Shown piece after piece: positions 1 through 6,336 of a stretch of 10,123 nt of DNA. Under the pieces are notes generated by a model, which had not been told where the DNA came from, made no database searches, and saw nothing but the letters and a program-made list of their open reading frames with translations. The position numbers were made by a program, and so were the translations under genes. Position 1 is the first letter of the stretch. Each line of letters starts with the position of its first letter. Source of the stretch: J084 sp964471405 (GTDB lineage: Bacteria; Pseudomonadota; Alphaproteobacteria; Sphingomonadales; Rhodothalassiaceae); contig CAYYGH010000075.1 of assembly GCA_964471405.1 (NCBI GenBank), forward strand, positions 1-10,123, read 5' to 3'.

Positions 1-1096
1 CGGCGAGGCTTTCCAACGCCCTGGCGGCGGCGCTGTCGGGGTGGGAGAGGACGAGAGGCCGGCCGGCATCGGCGCTTTCGCGCACGGGCATCTCGAGAGG
101 AATCGCGCCCAGGAACGGCACGCCCAGGCGCTCGGCTTCCTGCGCCGCGCCCCCCTGGCCGAAGATTGCCGACTCTCCGCCGCAGTGCGGGCAGATGAAC
201 ACCGACATGTTCTCGACAATGCCAAGGATCGGCACCTCCACCCGCCGGAACATCTGCACCGCGCGCCGGGCATCCGCCAGCGCGAGATCCTGCGGCGTGG
301 AGACGATCACCGCCCCGCTGGGCCTTGCGCGCTGGACGAGGGTGAGCTGCGCGTCACCCGTGCCGGGCGGCATGTCGACGACGAGCACGTCCAGCGCTCC
401 CCACTCCACGTCATGCAGCAGCTGGCTGACGGCACCGGCCACCATCGGCCCCCGCCAGATCGCCGCCTTGTCGGGATCGATCAGGAAGCCCATGGACATC
501 GCCTTGATGCCATGCGCTTCCAGCGGCACCAGCCGGCGTGCCGGCGAGACTTCGGGCTTGCCACGGAGTCCGAGCAGCACCGGCGCCGACGGCCCGTAGA
601 TGTCCGCATCCATGAGCCCCACGGCCAGCCCCTGCCGGGCCAGCGCCACGGCGAGATTGACGGCCACCGTCGACTTGCCGACGCCGCCCTTGCCGCTTGC
701 CACGGCGACAATGTGACGGACATCTCTGAGGCCGGAGTCCCCGCGCTCTCCCACACCCGCCATCGGCCGGTGACCGGCGGGCGGAGGAGAGGCGGAAGGC
801 GACGTGCCGGCTGCCGGGGACGCTGCCGCGCCCGCCATCGTGGGGTCGGCAACAAGCACCACCTGGACCGGCCCCGCGAATCCCTCGTGCGAGAGGGCCG
901 TGGCGATTCTGCGCTCAAGCTCGGCACCCATCGCCTGCGGCATGGCGCGCGGCAGGACGACGAGAGCCCGCCAGCCGCCGTCATCGGCGGGCATGATGCG
1001 TGATGTGGCCGGGTCATGGACGAGCGGTTCCCCGGTCAGCGGGTCCTGGATGCGGGCGAGGGCCCGGGCGAGGCGCTCCTGACTGTCGCTGGACAT
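1..1096 (-). CDS. mrp: Mrp/ApbC-family Fe-S cluster carrier ATPase (3' end cut by window)
   Basis: P-loop ATPase of the Mrp/ApbC/Ind1 (NBP35-like) family, which binds and hands on [4Fe-4S] clusters to apoproteins in the cytoplasm. I translated the minus strand by hand: 365 codons from ATG (1096-1094) to the window edge with no stop, close to the usual family length of about 370. Residues 1-87 look like a divergent MIP18/FSCA (DUF59) domain, followed by an Ala/Pro-rich linker to about 125. The deviant Walker A SGKGGVGKST is at 134-143, ADIYGPS follows it, and the family signature DMPPGTGD is at 241-248. The cluster-binding CPHC motif has Cys302 and Cys305. A purine-rich AGGGAAGG lies roughly 15 bases upstream of the start, rather far for a ribosome-binding site. 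The gene is divergent from hflK. The family assignment is firm; the client proteins cannot be inferred here. Confidence 0.95.
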   Translation of the reverse strand, partial: MSSDSQERLARALARIQDPLTGEPLVHDPATSRIMPADDGGWRALVVLPRAMPQAMGAELERRIATALSHEGFAGPVQVVLVADPTMAGAAASPAAGTSPSASPPPAGHRPMAGVGERGDSGLRDVRHIVAVASGKGGVGKSTVAVNLAVALARQGLAVGLMDADIYGPSAPVLLGLRGKPEVSPARRLVPLEAHGIKAMSMGFLIDPDKAAIWRGPMVAGAVSQLLHDVEWGALDVLVVDMPPGTGDAQLTLVQRARPSGAVIVSTPQDLALADARRAVQMFRRVEVPILGIVENMSVFICPHCGGESAIFGQGGAAQEAERLGVPFLGAIPLEMPVRESADAGRPLVLSHPDSAAARALESLA

Positions 1097-1140
1097 CGGC
1101 GATCGGTGCCTTCCCTGCGGTGGGCGGCGCATGGCCGCCA

Positions 1141-1169
1141 TTGCGGTTTGCTGGCGCCTTCCATATAAG
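1141..1169 (+). promoter_or_regulatory. Candidate sigma70-type promoter for hflK operon
   Basis: TTGCGG at 1141-1146 and TATAAG at 1164-1169 are separated by 17 bases. The -10 matches the consensus at five of six positions; the -35 matches only in its TTG. It lies 58 bases upstream of the hflK start in the mrp/hflK divergent gap. Assignment is by pattern only. Confidence 0.45.
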
Positions 1170-1189
1170 ACCGGTGACGGGTGAGGCAA
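1162..1189 (-). promoter_or_regulatory. Candidate divergent promoter for mrp
   Basis: On the minus strand, TTGCCT (plus positions 1184-1189) and TATATG (plus 1162-1167) are 16 bases apart and point toward the mrp start at 1096. The -10 box shares the CATATAAG sequence with the candidate hflK -10, so the two promoters would overlap back to back. Weak -35; pattern evidence only. Confidence 0.3.
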
Positions 1190-1227
1190 ACGACAAGACG
1201 CTCTGGCCATACGGAAAGGCGGACATC

Positions 1228-2352
1228 ATGCCTTGGCAATCCTCCGGCGGCGGCTGGGGAGGCAAGCAGAATCCCTGGGGCGGCGGGCGGCCGCCCTCAT
1301 CAGGCGGCGGCCAGGGACCGGATTTCGAGGAGTCCTTGCGGCGTCTTCAGGCCGGTGCCCGACGCCTGATTCCGGGCGGAGGCAAGGCCGGGCTTGCCCT
1401 GGTGGGAATCGTCTTTCTCGTTCTGTGGGCGGCCACCGGCCTCTATCAGGTGCGCCCCAATGAGCAGGGTGTCGTGCTGCGCTTCGGCAAATGGATCTAT
1501 ACGACGGGGCCGGGCCTGCACTGGCATCTGCCCTGGCCGATCGAGACGGCGCTGACCCCCGCGGTGACCGATATCAACCGCATCGATGTCGGCTTCACCG
1601 ATCAGGCGCCCCGCGGCAGCCGCGGGCTGCGCCAGCTTGAGGAAGGCCTGATGCTGACCGGCGATGAGAACATCGTCGATGTCGCCTTCACGGTCTTCTG
1701 GCAGATCAAGGATGCCGGCCAGTTTCTGTTCAATATCGAGCCGCCGCAGGAGCGCACGGTGAAGGCCGTGGCGGAATCGGTCATGCGCGAGATCATCGGC
1801 AAGACGCCCATCCAGGTGGCGTTGACGGAGGGACGGGGCCAGATCCAGACCGAGGCCCAGGAAAAGATCCAGCAGGTGCTGGATGACTATGGTGCCGGCA
1901 TCCTGATCAAGGAGGTGAAGCTGGAGAAGGTCGATCCGCCTGCCGAGGTGATCGACGCCTTCCGCGACGTCCAGGCCGCCGAGGCCGACCGCGAGCGCTT
2001 CCGCAACGAAGCGGAACGCTACGCCAATCAGATCATTCCGGCCGCCCGCGGCCAGGCGAACCAGATGATCCAGGAGGCGGAGGCCTACCGGGAGCAGGTG
2101 GTCGCCCATGCGCAAGGTGAGGTCGCGCGCTTTCTGGCCGTGCTCAAGCAGTACCGGCAGGCTCCCGACATCACCAGAAAGCGCATGTATCTGGAGACCA
2201 TGGAAGAGATTCTGAAGGACGTGAACAAGGTGATCGTCGATCCCGAGGCGGGCGGGAGCGGCGTGGTGCCCTATCTGGCTCTGCCCGAGCTTGAGAAGGC
2301 CGGAGCGGGACGGCAGCCGGGCCGAAAGCAGCAGGCGGGAGGCGGCAAATGA
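1228..2352 (+). CDS. hflK: HflK, FtsH protease modulator subunit
   Basis: 374-residue SPFH/prohibitin-family membrane protein. With HflC it forms the large periplasm-facing HflKC assembly around FtsH and moderates degradation of membrane proteins. ATG at 1228 is preferred to further-upstream in-frame starts because GGAAAGG (1213-1219) sits 8 bases before it and the MPWQSSGGGW start is typical of HflK. Residues 1-30 are Gly/Pro-rich and cytoplasmic; one membrane helix spans about 54-73 (ALVGIVFLVLW); the SPFH domain follows from about 74, with EGLMLTGDENIVD and AESVMREIIGKTPIQ matching conserved HflK segments. A charged, Ala/Glu/Arg-rich coiled coil covers about 245-320, and RMYLETMEEIL is the usual HflK end of that helix. 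The stop overlaps the hflC start by four bases (ATGA), indicating translational coupling. ftsH itself is not in this window. Confidence 0.97.
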   Translation: MPWQSSGGGWGGKQNPWGGGRPPSSGGGQGPDFEESLRRLQAGARRLIPGGGKAGLALVGIVFLVLWAATGLYQVRPNEQGVVLRFGKWIYTTGPGLHWHLPWPIETALTPAVTDINRIDVGFTDQAPRGSRGLRQLEEGLMLTGDENIVDVAFTVFWQIKDAGQFLFNIEPPQERTVKAVAESVMREIIGKTPIQVALTEGRGQIQTEAQEKIQQVLDDYGAGILIKEVKLEKVDPPAEVIDAFRDVQAAEADRERFRNEAERYANQIIPAARGQANQMIQEAEAYREQVVAHAQGEVARFLAVLKQYRQAPDITRKRMYLETMEEILKDVNKVIVDPEAGGSGVVPYLALPELEKAGAGRQPGRKQQAGGGK

Positions 2353-3251
2353 GCGCGCGCATGATCATCCTGCTTGTTCTGGTCCTGATTCTGGGCTCGG
2401 TGGCCGGCTGCGGCCTGTTCACCGTCTATGAGACGGAACAGGCGCTGGTGACGCAGTACGGAAACCCCAAACGGGTCGTCAAAGAACCGGGCCTGCACTG
2501 GAAGCTGCCCTTTTTGCAGCAGGTGACCTATTTCGACGCCCGCATTCTCAATCTCGACGTGCCGGCGCAGGAGGTGATCGCCTCCGACCAGAAGCGGCTG
2601 GAGGTGGATGCCTTCGCCCGCTATCGCATCATCGATCCGCTGCGCGTCTATCAGACCGTGCGCAACGAATACGGGGCGAGCAACCGGCTGGCGACGCTGC
2701 TGGTCTCGAACATGCGTCAGGTGCTGGCGGCCAATGACTTTCAGACCATCGTCTCCGGTGATCGCGAACGGCTCATGCGCCAGATCCGTGATCTCGTGAA
2801 CCGGGAGGCGGAAGGCCTGGGGATCGAGGTCGTGGATGTGCGGTTGCGCCGGGTGGATCTGCCGGTCGCCAATTCCAAGGCGATCTTCCAGCGCATGCGC
2901 ACCGAACGTGAGCGCGAGGCGGCCGAGGCCCGGGCGGAAGGGCGTGAACAGGCGCAGCGCATCCGGGCCCAGGCCGAGCGCGAGCGCACCGTCCTGCTTG
3001 CCGAGGCGGAACGGGACGCCCAGCGCATCCGCGGCGAGGGCGATGCCGAAGCCGTGCGGATCTTTGCGGAAGCCTTCTCCAAGGATCCCGCCTTCTTCGA
3101 ATTCACGCGCACGCTGGAGGCCTATCGCAAGGCGTTCGCCGCCGGTCAGACGACCGTCGTGCTCTCGCCCGAGAGCGCATTTCTGAAGCTGCTCGGCAGC
3201 GGGGCGAACGGGGAGGCGGCTTCGCGTCCACCACGCCGGCCGAAGCGGTAG
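2349..3251 (+). CDS. hflC: HflC, FtsH protease modulator subunit
   Basis: 300-residue partner of HflK in the SPFH family. It has an N-terminal membrane helix (about 5-23), an SPFH domain (about 23-180; VYETEQALVTQYG and EPGLHWKLPF are family-typical), and a long charged coiled coil (about 180-240, many ERE/AEA/RIR repeats). The conserved segment SPESAFLKLL is at 273-282, before a basic, Pro-rich tail. GGGAGGCGG lies just upstream of the ATG within the end of hflK, and the ATGA overlap means the two are co-translated. One oddity: the end of the helix reads SVAGC with Cys21, a match to a lipobox that ordinary HflC proteins do not need (see findings). Otherwise length and order are normal and the assignment is secure. 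Confidence 0.97.
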   Translation: MSARMIILLVLVLILGSVAGCGLFTVYETEQALVTQYGNPKRVVKEPGLHWKLPFLQQVTYFDARILNLDVPAQEVIASDQKRLEVDAFARYRIIDPLRVYQTVRNEYGASNRLATLLVSNMRQVLAANDFQTIVSGDRERLMRQIRDLVNREAEGLGIEVVDVRLRRVDLPVANSKAIFQRMRTEREREAAEARAEGREQAQRIRAQAERERTVLLAEAERDAQRIRGEGDAEAVRIFAEAFSKDPAFFEFTRTLEAYRKAFAAGQTTVVLSPESAFLKLLGSGANGEAASRPPRRPKR

Positions 3252-3267
3252 GCGGGGCGTGATCGGG

Positions 3268-3468
3268 ATGTTCGCGTGGCAGGATTTCGTGGCGGCCGTG
3301 GGCCTCGTCCTCGTGTTCGAGGGAACGCTCGCTGCTGCCAACCCCGGCCTCATCAAGGCAGCCGCCCGCGCCTATCTGGCAGCCTCGCCCCGGCAGTTGC
3401 GTCTGGCGGGGCTGGTGGCCGTGGTGGTCGGCCTTGCCGTGGTGGCGACCGTGCGGATGAGCCCATGA
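3268..3468 (+). CDS. DUF2065 family small membrane protein
   Basis: 66-residue protein with two predicted membrane helices, about 7-25 (VGLVLVFEGTLAAA) and 46-62 (LAGLVAVVVGLAVVA), separated by a short Pro/Arg-containing loop (SPRQLRLAGL). GLVLVxEG followed by NPG and QLRLAGL is the pattern of the DUF2065 (YjeT-like) family, whose function is not established. It follows hflC by 16 bases and is commonly found between hflC and degP, so it probably belongs to the hflKC operon. I chose ATG 3268, with GGCGGGG at 3251-3257 about ten bases upstream; an in-frame GTG at 3259 would add three residues and is the alternative. The start is uncertain, but the family call is good. Confidence 0.85.
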   Translation: MFAWQDFVAAVGLVLVFEGTLAAANPGLIKAAARAYLAASPRQLRLAGLVAVVVGLAVVATVRMSP

Positions 3469-3670
3469 GGCGCAGACCGGCCGGGAATGGCTCAAGGGGG
3501 GCATAGAAGGAGGAAACGGCCCAAGCGGCGGCAGGAGAAGAATGAACCTTCGAGGGGAAGAAACGGTTCGTGTGAGGGCAGGATGATGATGGCCGCCGGC
3601 TCCTGCTGATCGGGAGCATTCCAGAGGTGGCGTGACATATCTTAACGATTGAAGGAAAGGATGAAGAAAT
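3469..3670 (+). promoter_or_regulatory. degP leader region, purine-rich, with possible short leader ORF
   Basis: This 202-base gap holds no long gene. It is purine-rich. A 14-codon ORF runs from ATG 3542 to TGA 3584-3586, with AGGAG at 3533-3537 in front of it. A weak stem, GCTCC (3599-3603) with GGAGC (3613-3617), follows. I could not find a convincing promoter with both boxes; TATCTT at 3638-3643 is the only -10-like string and lacks a partner. The degP ribosome-binding site AGGAAAGG is at 3653-3660. Confidence 0.3.
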
Positions 3671-5194
3671 ATGCTCAAATGGATTGAGTGGAAAGGCCGT
3701 TACGGCGGATTGCTTGCGGCCGCTCTGGTCATCCTTGCGAGTGCGGCCGGCGGCATCGGCGTGCCGGCGACAGCTGCGGCCGCTCCACGTGAAATGCCGG
3801 GCAGTTTTGCGGATCTTGTCGAGAAGCTGTCTCCGGCCGTCGTCAACATCTCCACCACACAAAGGGTCAAGCGGCCGCGCTTTCGGGGGTTGCCGCCGGG
3901 CAGCCCCTTCGAAGAATTCTTTGACGAATTCTTCAACCGGCGGCGGCCACACCGCAATCAGGACCAGGATGATGAGGACGAGGAACCGACCCAGCGCCTC
4001 TACAGCTTGGGGTCCGGCTTCATCATCGATCCTGACGGCTACATCGTCACCAACAATCACGTCGTCCAGGGCGCGGAGACGATCACCGTGCGCATGAAGG
4101 ACGGCGAGGAATACGAGGCGAAACTCGTCGGCCGGGACGCGGAGGTGGATATCGCGCTGCTGAAGATCGATGCCGGCCGCAAGCTGCCCTATGTCGAATG
4201 GGGCGATTCGGATACGGCCCGCGTCGGCGATTGGGTGCTGGCGATCGGCAATCCCTTCGGCCTCGGTGGCACGGTGACCGCCGGCATCATTTCCGCGCGG
4301 CATCGCCAGAATCTCACCGGCAGCCCCTATGAGGACTATCTGCAGACGGACGCCTCCATCAACCGCGGCAATTCCGGCGGGCCGATGTTCAACCTGGACG
4401 GCAAGGTCATCGGCATCAACACGATGATCTTCTCGCCTTCGGGCGGCAATATCGGCATCGGCTTCGCGATTCCCTCCAATCTCGCCAAGAAGGTGGTCGC
4501 CCAGATCAAGGAGTACGGCTATGCCCGGCGCGGCTACATCGGTGTCGTGATCCAGAGTGTGGACAAGGTCACCGCCGAGGCGATGGGGCTTCCCGAGCCC
4601 AAGGGCGCACTGGTGGCCGAGGTGACGCCGGGCGGTCCGGCGGACAAGGCCGGGATCAAGCCCGGGGATGTGATCGTCGCCTTCAACGGCAAGGAGGTGA
4701 AGGACAATGACGATCTCGTGCGCCTTGTCTCGGATGCCGGCATCGGGGTGACCGTAAAGGTGGATGTGCTGCGCAACGGCAAGCGCATGCGGCTGTCCCT
4801 GAAGACCGCCGAGCGGCCGAAGAGTCTGGTGCTGGGAGAAAGCAAGCAGGAAAATGCCGCTCCCAGCCCCGAGGCGCCGAAATCCGTGGCGCGGACACTG
4901 GGCTTGCGCCTGTCCAATCTGACGCCGGCGATGCGCGAACGCTTTGACATTGCCGACAATGTTCAGGGCGTGATCGTGACCGGCGTCTCCCAGCGGGCGG
5001 CGATGCGCGACCTGCGGCCGGGCGATATCATCACGGAGGTGTCCGGCAAGCGTGTCTCGTCGGTCGCCGATGTCGCCAGGGCCGTGGCGGAGCTGCGGGA
5101 GAAAGGGCGCAAGGCGGTGCTGCTGCGGATCCTGCGCGGTGACCAGGCGCTGTTCCGGTCGATCCCGCTGCCCGAAGACGAGGACAAGAAGTAA
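3671..5194 (+). CDS. degP: DegP/DegQ-type periplasmic serine endoprotease (Do family)
   Basis: 507-residue HtrA-family protease/chaperone that degrades misfolded envelope proteins. A signal peptide covers about 1-38: basic start, hydrophobic LLAAALVILASAAGG, and an Ala-rich cleavage region before PREMPG. The trypsin-like domain has the catalytic triad His130 (TNNHVV), Asp160 (VDIALLKI) and Ser235 (GNSGGP). Before it is a regulatory loop with a very acidic stretch (about 97-106, Asp/Glu/Gln). PDZ1 spans about 287-380 (RGYIGVVIQSV; PGDVIVAFNG) and PDZ2 about 408-495 (RPGDIITEVSG). Length is normal for alphaproteobacterial DegP. The start ATG 3671 has AGGAAAGG about ten bases upstream; an ATG ten bases earlier is out of frame and stops after eight codons. 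It follows the hflKC operon by 202 bases and may be co-transcribed or have its own stress promoter. DegP and DegQ cannot be told apart by sequence alone. Confidence 0.96.
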   Translation: MLKWIEWKGRYGGLLAAALVILASAAGGIGVPATAAAAPREMPGSFADLVEKLSPAVVNISTTQRVKRPRFRGLPPGSPFEEFFDEFFNRRRPHRNQDQDDEDEEPTQRLYSLGSGFIIDPDGYIVTNNHVVQGAETITVRMKDGEEYEAKLVGRDAEVDIALLKIDAGRKLPYVEWGDSDTARVGDWVLAIGNPFGLGGTVTAGIISARHRQNLTGSPYEDYLQTDASINRGNSGGPMFNLDGKVIGINTMIFSPSGGNIGIGFAIPSNLAKKVVAQIKEYGYARRGYIGVVIQSVDKVTAEAMGLPEPKGALVAEVTPGGPADKAGIKPGDVIVAFNGKEVKDNDDLVRLVSDAGIGVTVKVDVLRNGKRMRLSLKTAERPKSLVLGESKQENAAPSPEAPKSVARTLGLRLSNLTPAMRERFDIADNVQGVIVTGVSQRAAMRDLRPGDIITEVSGKRVSSVADVARAVAELREKGRKAVLLRILRGDQALFRSIPLPEDEDKK

Positions 5195-5212
5195 GGGCAG
5201 GCCGGCTTGCCC
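5195..5212 (+). terminator. Small hairpin directly after degP stop
   Basis: GGGCAG (5195-5200) pairs with TTGCCC (5207-5212), five Watson-Crick pairs plus a G-T, around a GCCGGC loop, starting the base after the TAA. There is no T-run. It may be a 3' end stabiliser or part of termination together with the stronger hairpin downstream. Confidence 0.3.
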
Positions 5213-5246
5213 GCACCGGGGCGGGTCGGCGGACCGTTTTCTGCGA

Positions 5247-5286
5247 GCGGGGGCCACTCCTGCCGACGGCAGGAGCGGCCCCCCGC
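5247..5286 (+). terminator. Strong GC-rich hairpin, likely terminator of the hflKC-degP unit
   Basis: The inner stem CTCCTGC/GCAGGAG (5257-5263 with 5269-5275) closes a five-base CGACG loop. It continues, past an A versus CG bulge, into GCGGGGGCC (5247-5255) with GGCCCCCCGC (5277-5286), about 15 pairs in all. The T-tract after it is poor (TTCCCTTTTC some 12 bases on), so termination may be inefficient or factor-assisted. Confidence 0.55.
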
Positions 5287-5575
5287 GCCATCCTGCCTTC
5301 CCTTTTCGCGGCCTTCCGCCTTCCGCCGGCCCTCTTTCCGATCAGCCGCCCGCAAGCCGTCTTGCCGGCCTGCGAGCCATGCGCTGTCCGGCCGTCTTCC
5401 ATCCGGACCGGAGAAGCGGTGGCGGAAAAATTCGGGAAGGGGCCGAACCTTCCGCCTTCTCAGGCGTTGCTCGAAGAAGCGATGCGGTGCCGGCGGCCGC
5501 CTTCGGCAAGAGGGGGCGGGCACGGGGCGACGCATCCGCAGCGAGATCGATGCCAGAGAAAGGAGAGATGTGACG
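5287..5575. other. Gene-free GC-rich spacer before the HdeD gene
   Basis: About 290 bases between the degP hairpin and the HdeD start. It contains repeated pyrimidine runs (CCTTCCGCC-type). The reading frame is open through it toward the HdeD gene, but the encoded residues are Arg/Ser/Pro-rich low-complexity and look noncoding. I see no clear promoter boxes, although the HdeD-baeRF unit probably needs one here. Confidence 0.5.
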
Positions 5576-6208
5576 ATGTCCGACAAGGCGGCGGCTGCGG
5601 CCGATCCGGCTGCAGGCGGGAGCGGAACGACGGCGGTTTTCCGTCTTCAGCAGAATTGGGGATGGATCGCGCTCAGGGCGGTCCTGCTGTTTGTCTTCGG
5701 CGTGCTTGCGCTGCTGTATCCGTTTTCGGCGGTGCTGGCGATGACCGTGTTGTTCGGGGCGTTTGCCTTCGTGGACGGCGTGCTGTCGCTGGTGACGGGC
5801 ATTCGCCATGTCCTGCGCAAGGAGGAGCGCTGGTGGTCCCTGATCCTGCGCGGCGTGCTGGGCATCTTTGCGGGGCTCGTGGTTCTCATCATGCCCCAGG
5901 TGGCGACGGTGGCCCTGGTCGCCTTCAATTGGGGGATGATCGCGCTGTGGGCGCTGTCCGCCGGTCTGTTCGAGGTGGCGGCCGGCTGGCGGCTGCGGCA
6001 TGAGAACGGAGCCATGGGCTGGCTGATGGTCGCCAGCGGTCTGGCAAGCCTGCTTCTGGGGGTGGCGGTGCCGGTGGTGGTCATTCTGGTTCCGGCCGCC
6101 GGTGTGGTGGCAATGGGCGTGATGACCGGCGCCTACGCTCTGGTTGCCGGCAGCCTGCTGGCCGTTCTGGCCTGGAAGCTGAGGAAGCTGGAAAAGGCCG
6201 GCGCCTGA
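5576..6208 (+). CDS. HdeD family (DUF308) integral membrane protein
   Basis: 210-residue protein with a short Ala-rich cytoplasmic N-terminus (1-27) and six predicted membrane helices, at roughly 29-48, 52-75, 88-106, 111-134, 147-164 and 166-198. The repeated pattern (R-GVLGIFAGLVVLIMP and the earlier RAVLLFVFGVLALLYP, two related two-helix units) is the HdeD/DUF308 signature. HdeD in E. coli is linked to acid resistance; the biochemical role of the wider family is unknown. ATG 5576 is chosen because AAAGGAGAG (5559-5567) lies 8 bases upstream and the hydrophobic core begins shortly after; an extension to the preceding stop would add 123 Arg/Ser/Pro-rich residues that look spurious. The baeRF gene follows on the same strand after 128 bases, so the two may be co-transcribed. 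Confidence 0.88.
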   Translation: MSDKAAAAADPAAGGSGTTAVFRLQQNWGWIALRAVLLFVFGVLALLYPFSAVLAMTVLFGAFAFVDGVLSLVTGIRHVLRKEERWWSLILRGVLGIFAGLVVLIMPQVATVALVAFNWGMIALWALSAGLFEVAAGWRLRHENGAMGWLMVASGLASLLLGVAVPVVVILVPAAGVVAMGVMTGAYALVAGSLLAVLAWKLRKLEKAGA

Positions 6209-6231
6209 AGGAGGATGGGCGGACACCCTGT

Positions 6232-6247
6232 GCCCCCCATCGGGGGC
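6232..6247 (+). terminator. Short GC hairpin between HdeD and baeRF genes
   Basis: GCCCCC (6232-6237) and GGGGGC (6242-6247) pair perfectly around a CATC loop. No T-run follows. It could attenuate or stabilise a shared transcript rather than end it; low confidence as a terminator. Confidence 0.25.
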
Positions 6248-6336
6248 TCGGGCACCCCGTCGGCCCGGCAATGATGAGGCGGGCGGAATGGACGGAACCG
6301 GACAAAGACACACGAAACCGGAGAAAGGATGAGGTG

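Noticed and set aside
41..1003. 320-codon plus-strand frame opposite mrp
   Set aside because: The minus strand encodes an intact Mrp with Walker A, DMPPGTGD and CPHC; the plus product is Arg/His-rich noise.
1300..2115. 271-codon minus-strand frame inside hflK
   Set aside because: Antisense of a well-conserved SPFH domain; no ribosome-binding site or motif.
3661..3687. Eight-codon ORF overlapping the degP start
   Set aside because: The purine-rich SD sequence abuts its ATG with no spacing, and the same SD is correctly spaced for degP at 3671; likely chance.
3353..5257. 634-codon open frame on the minus strand opposite degP
   Set aside because: Antisense shadow of degP: the plus strand has a complete catalytic triad and PDZ domains, while the minus product is His/Arg/Gly-rich without domains. 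High GC at third positions removes stops.
5207..5575. N-terminal extension of the HdeD protein by 123 residues
   Set aside because: The added residues are Arg/Pro/Ser-rich low complexity and include the hairpin region; a strong ribosome-binding site supports ATG 5576.
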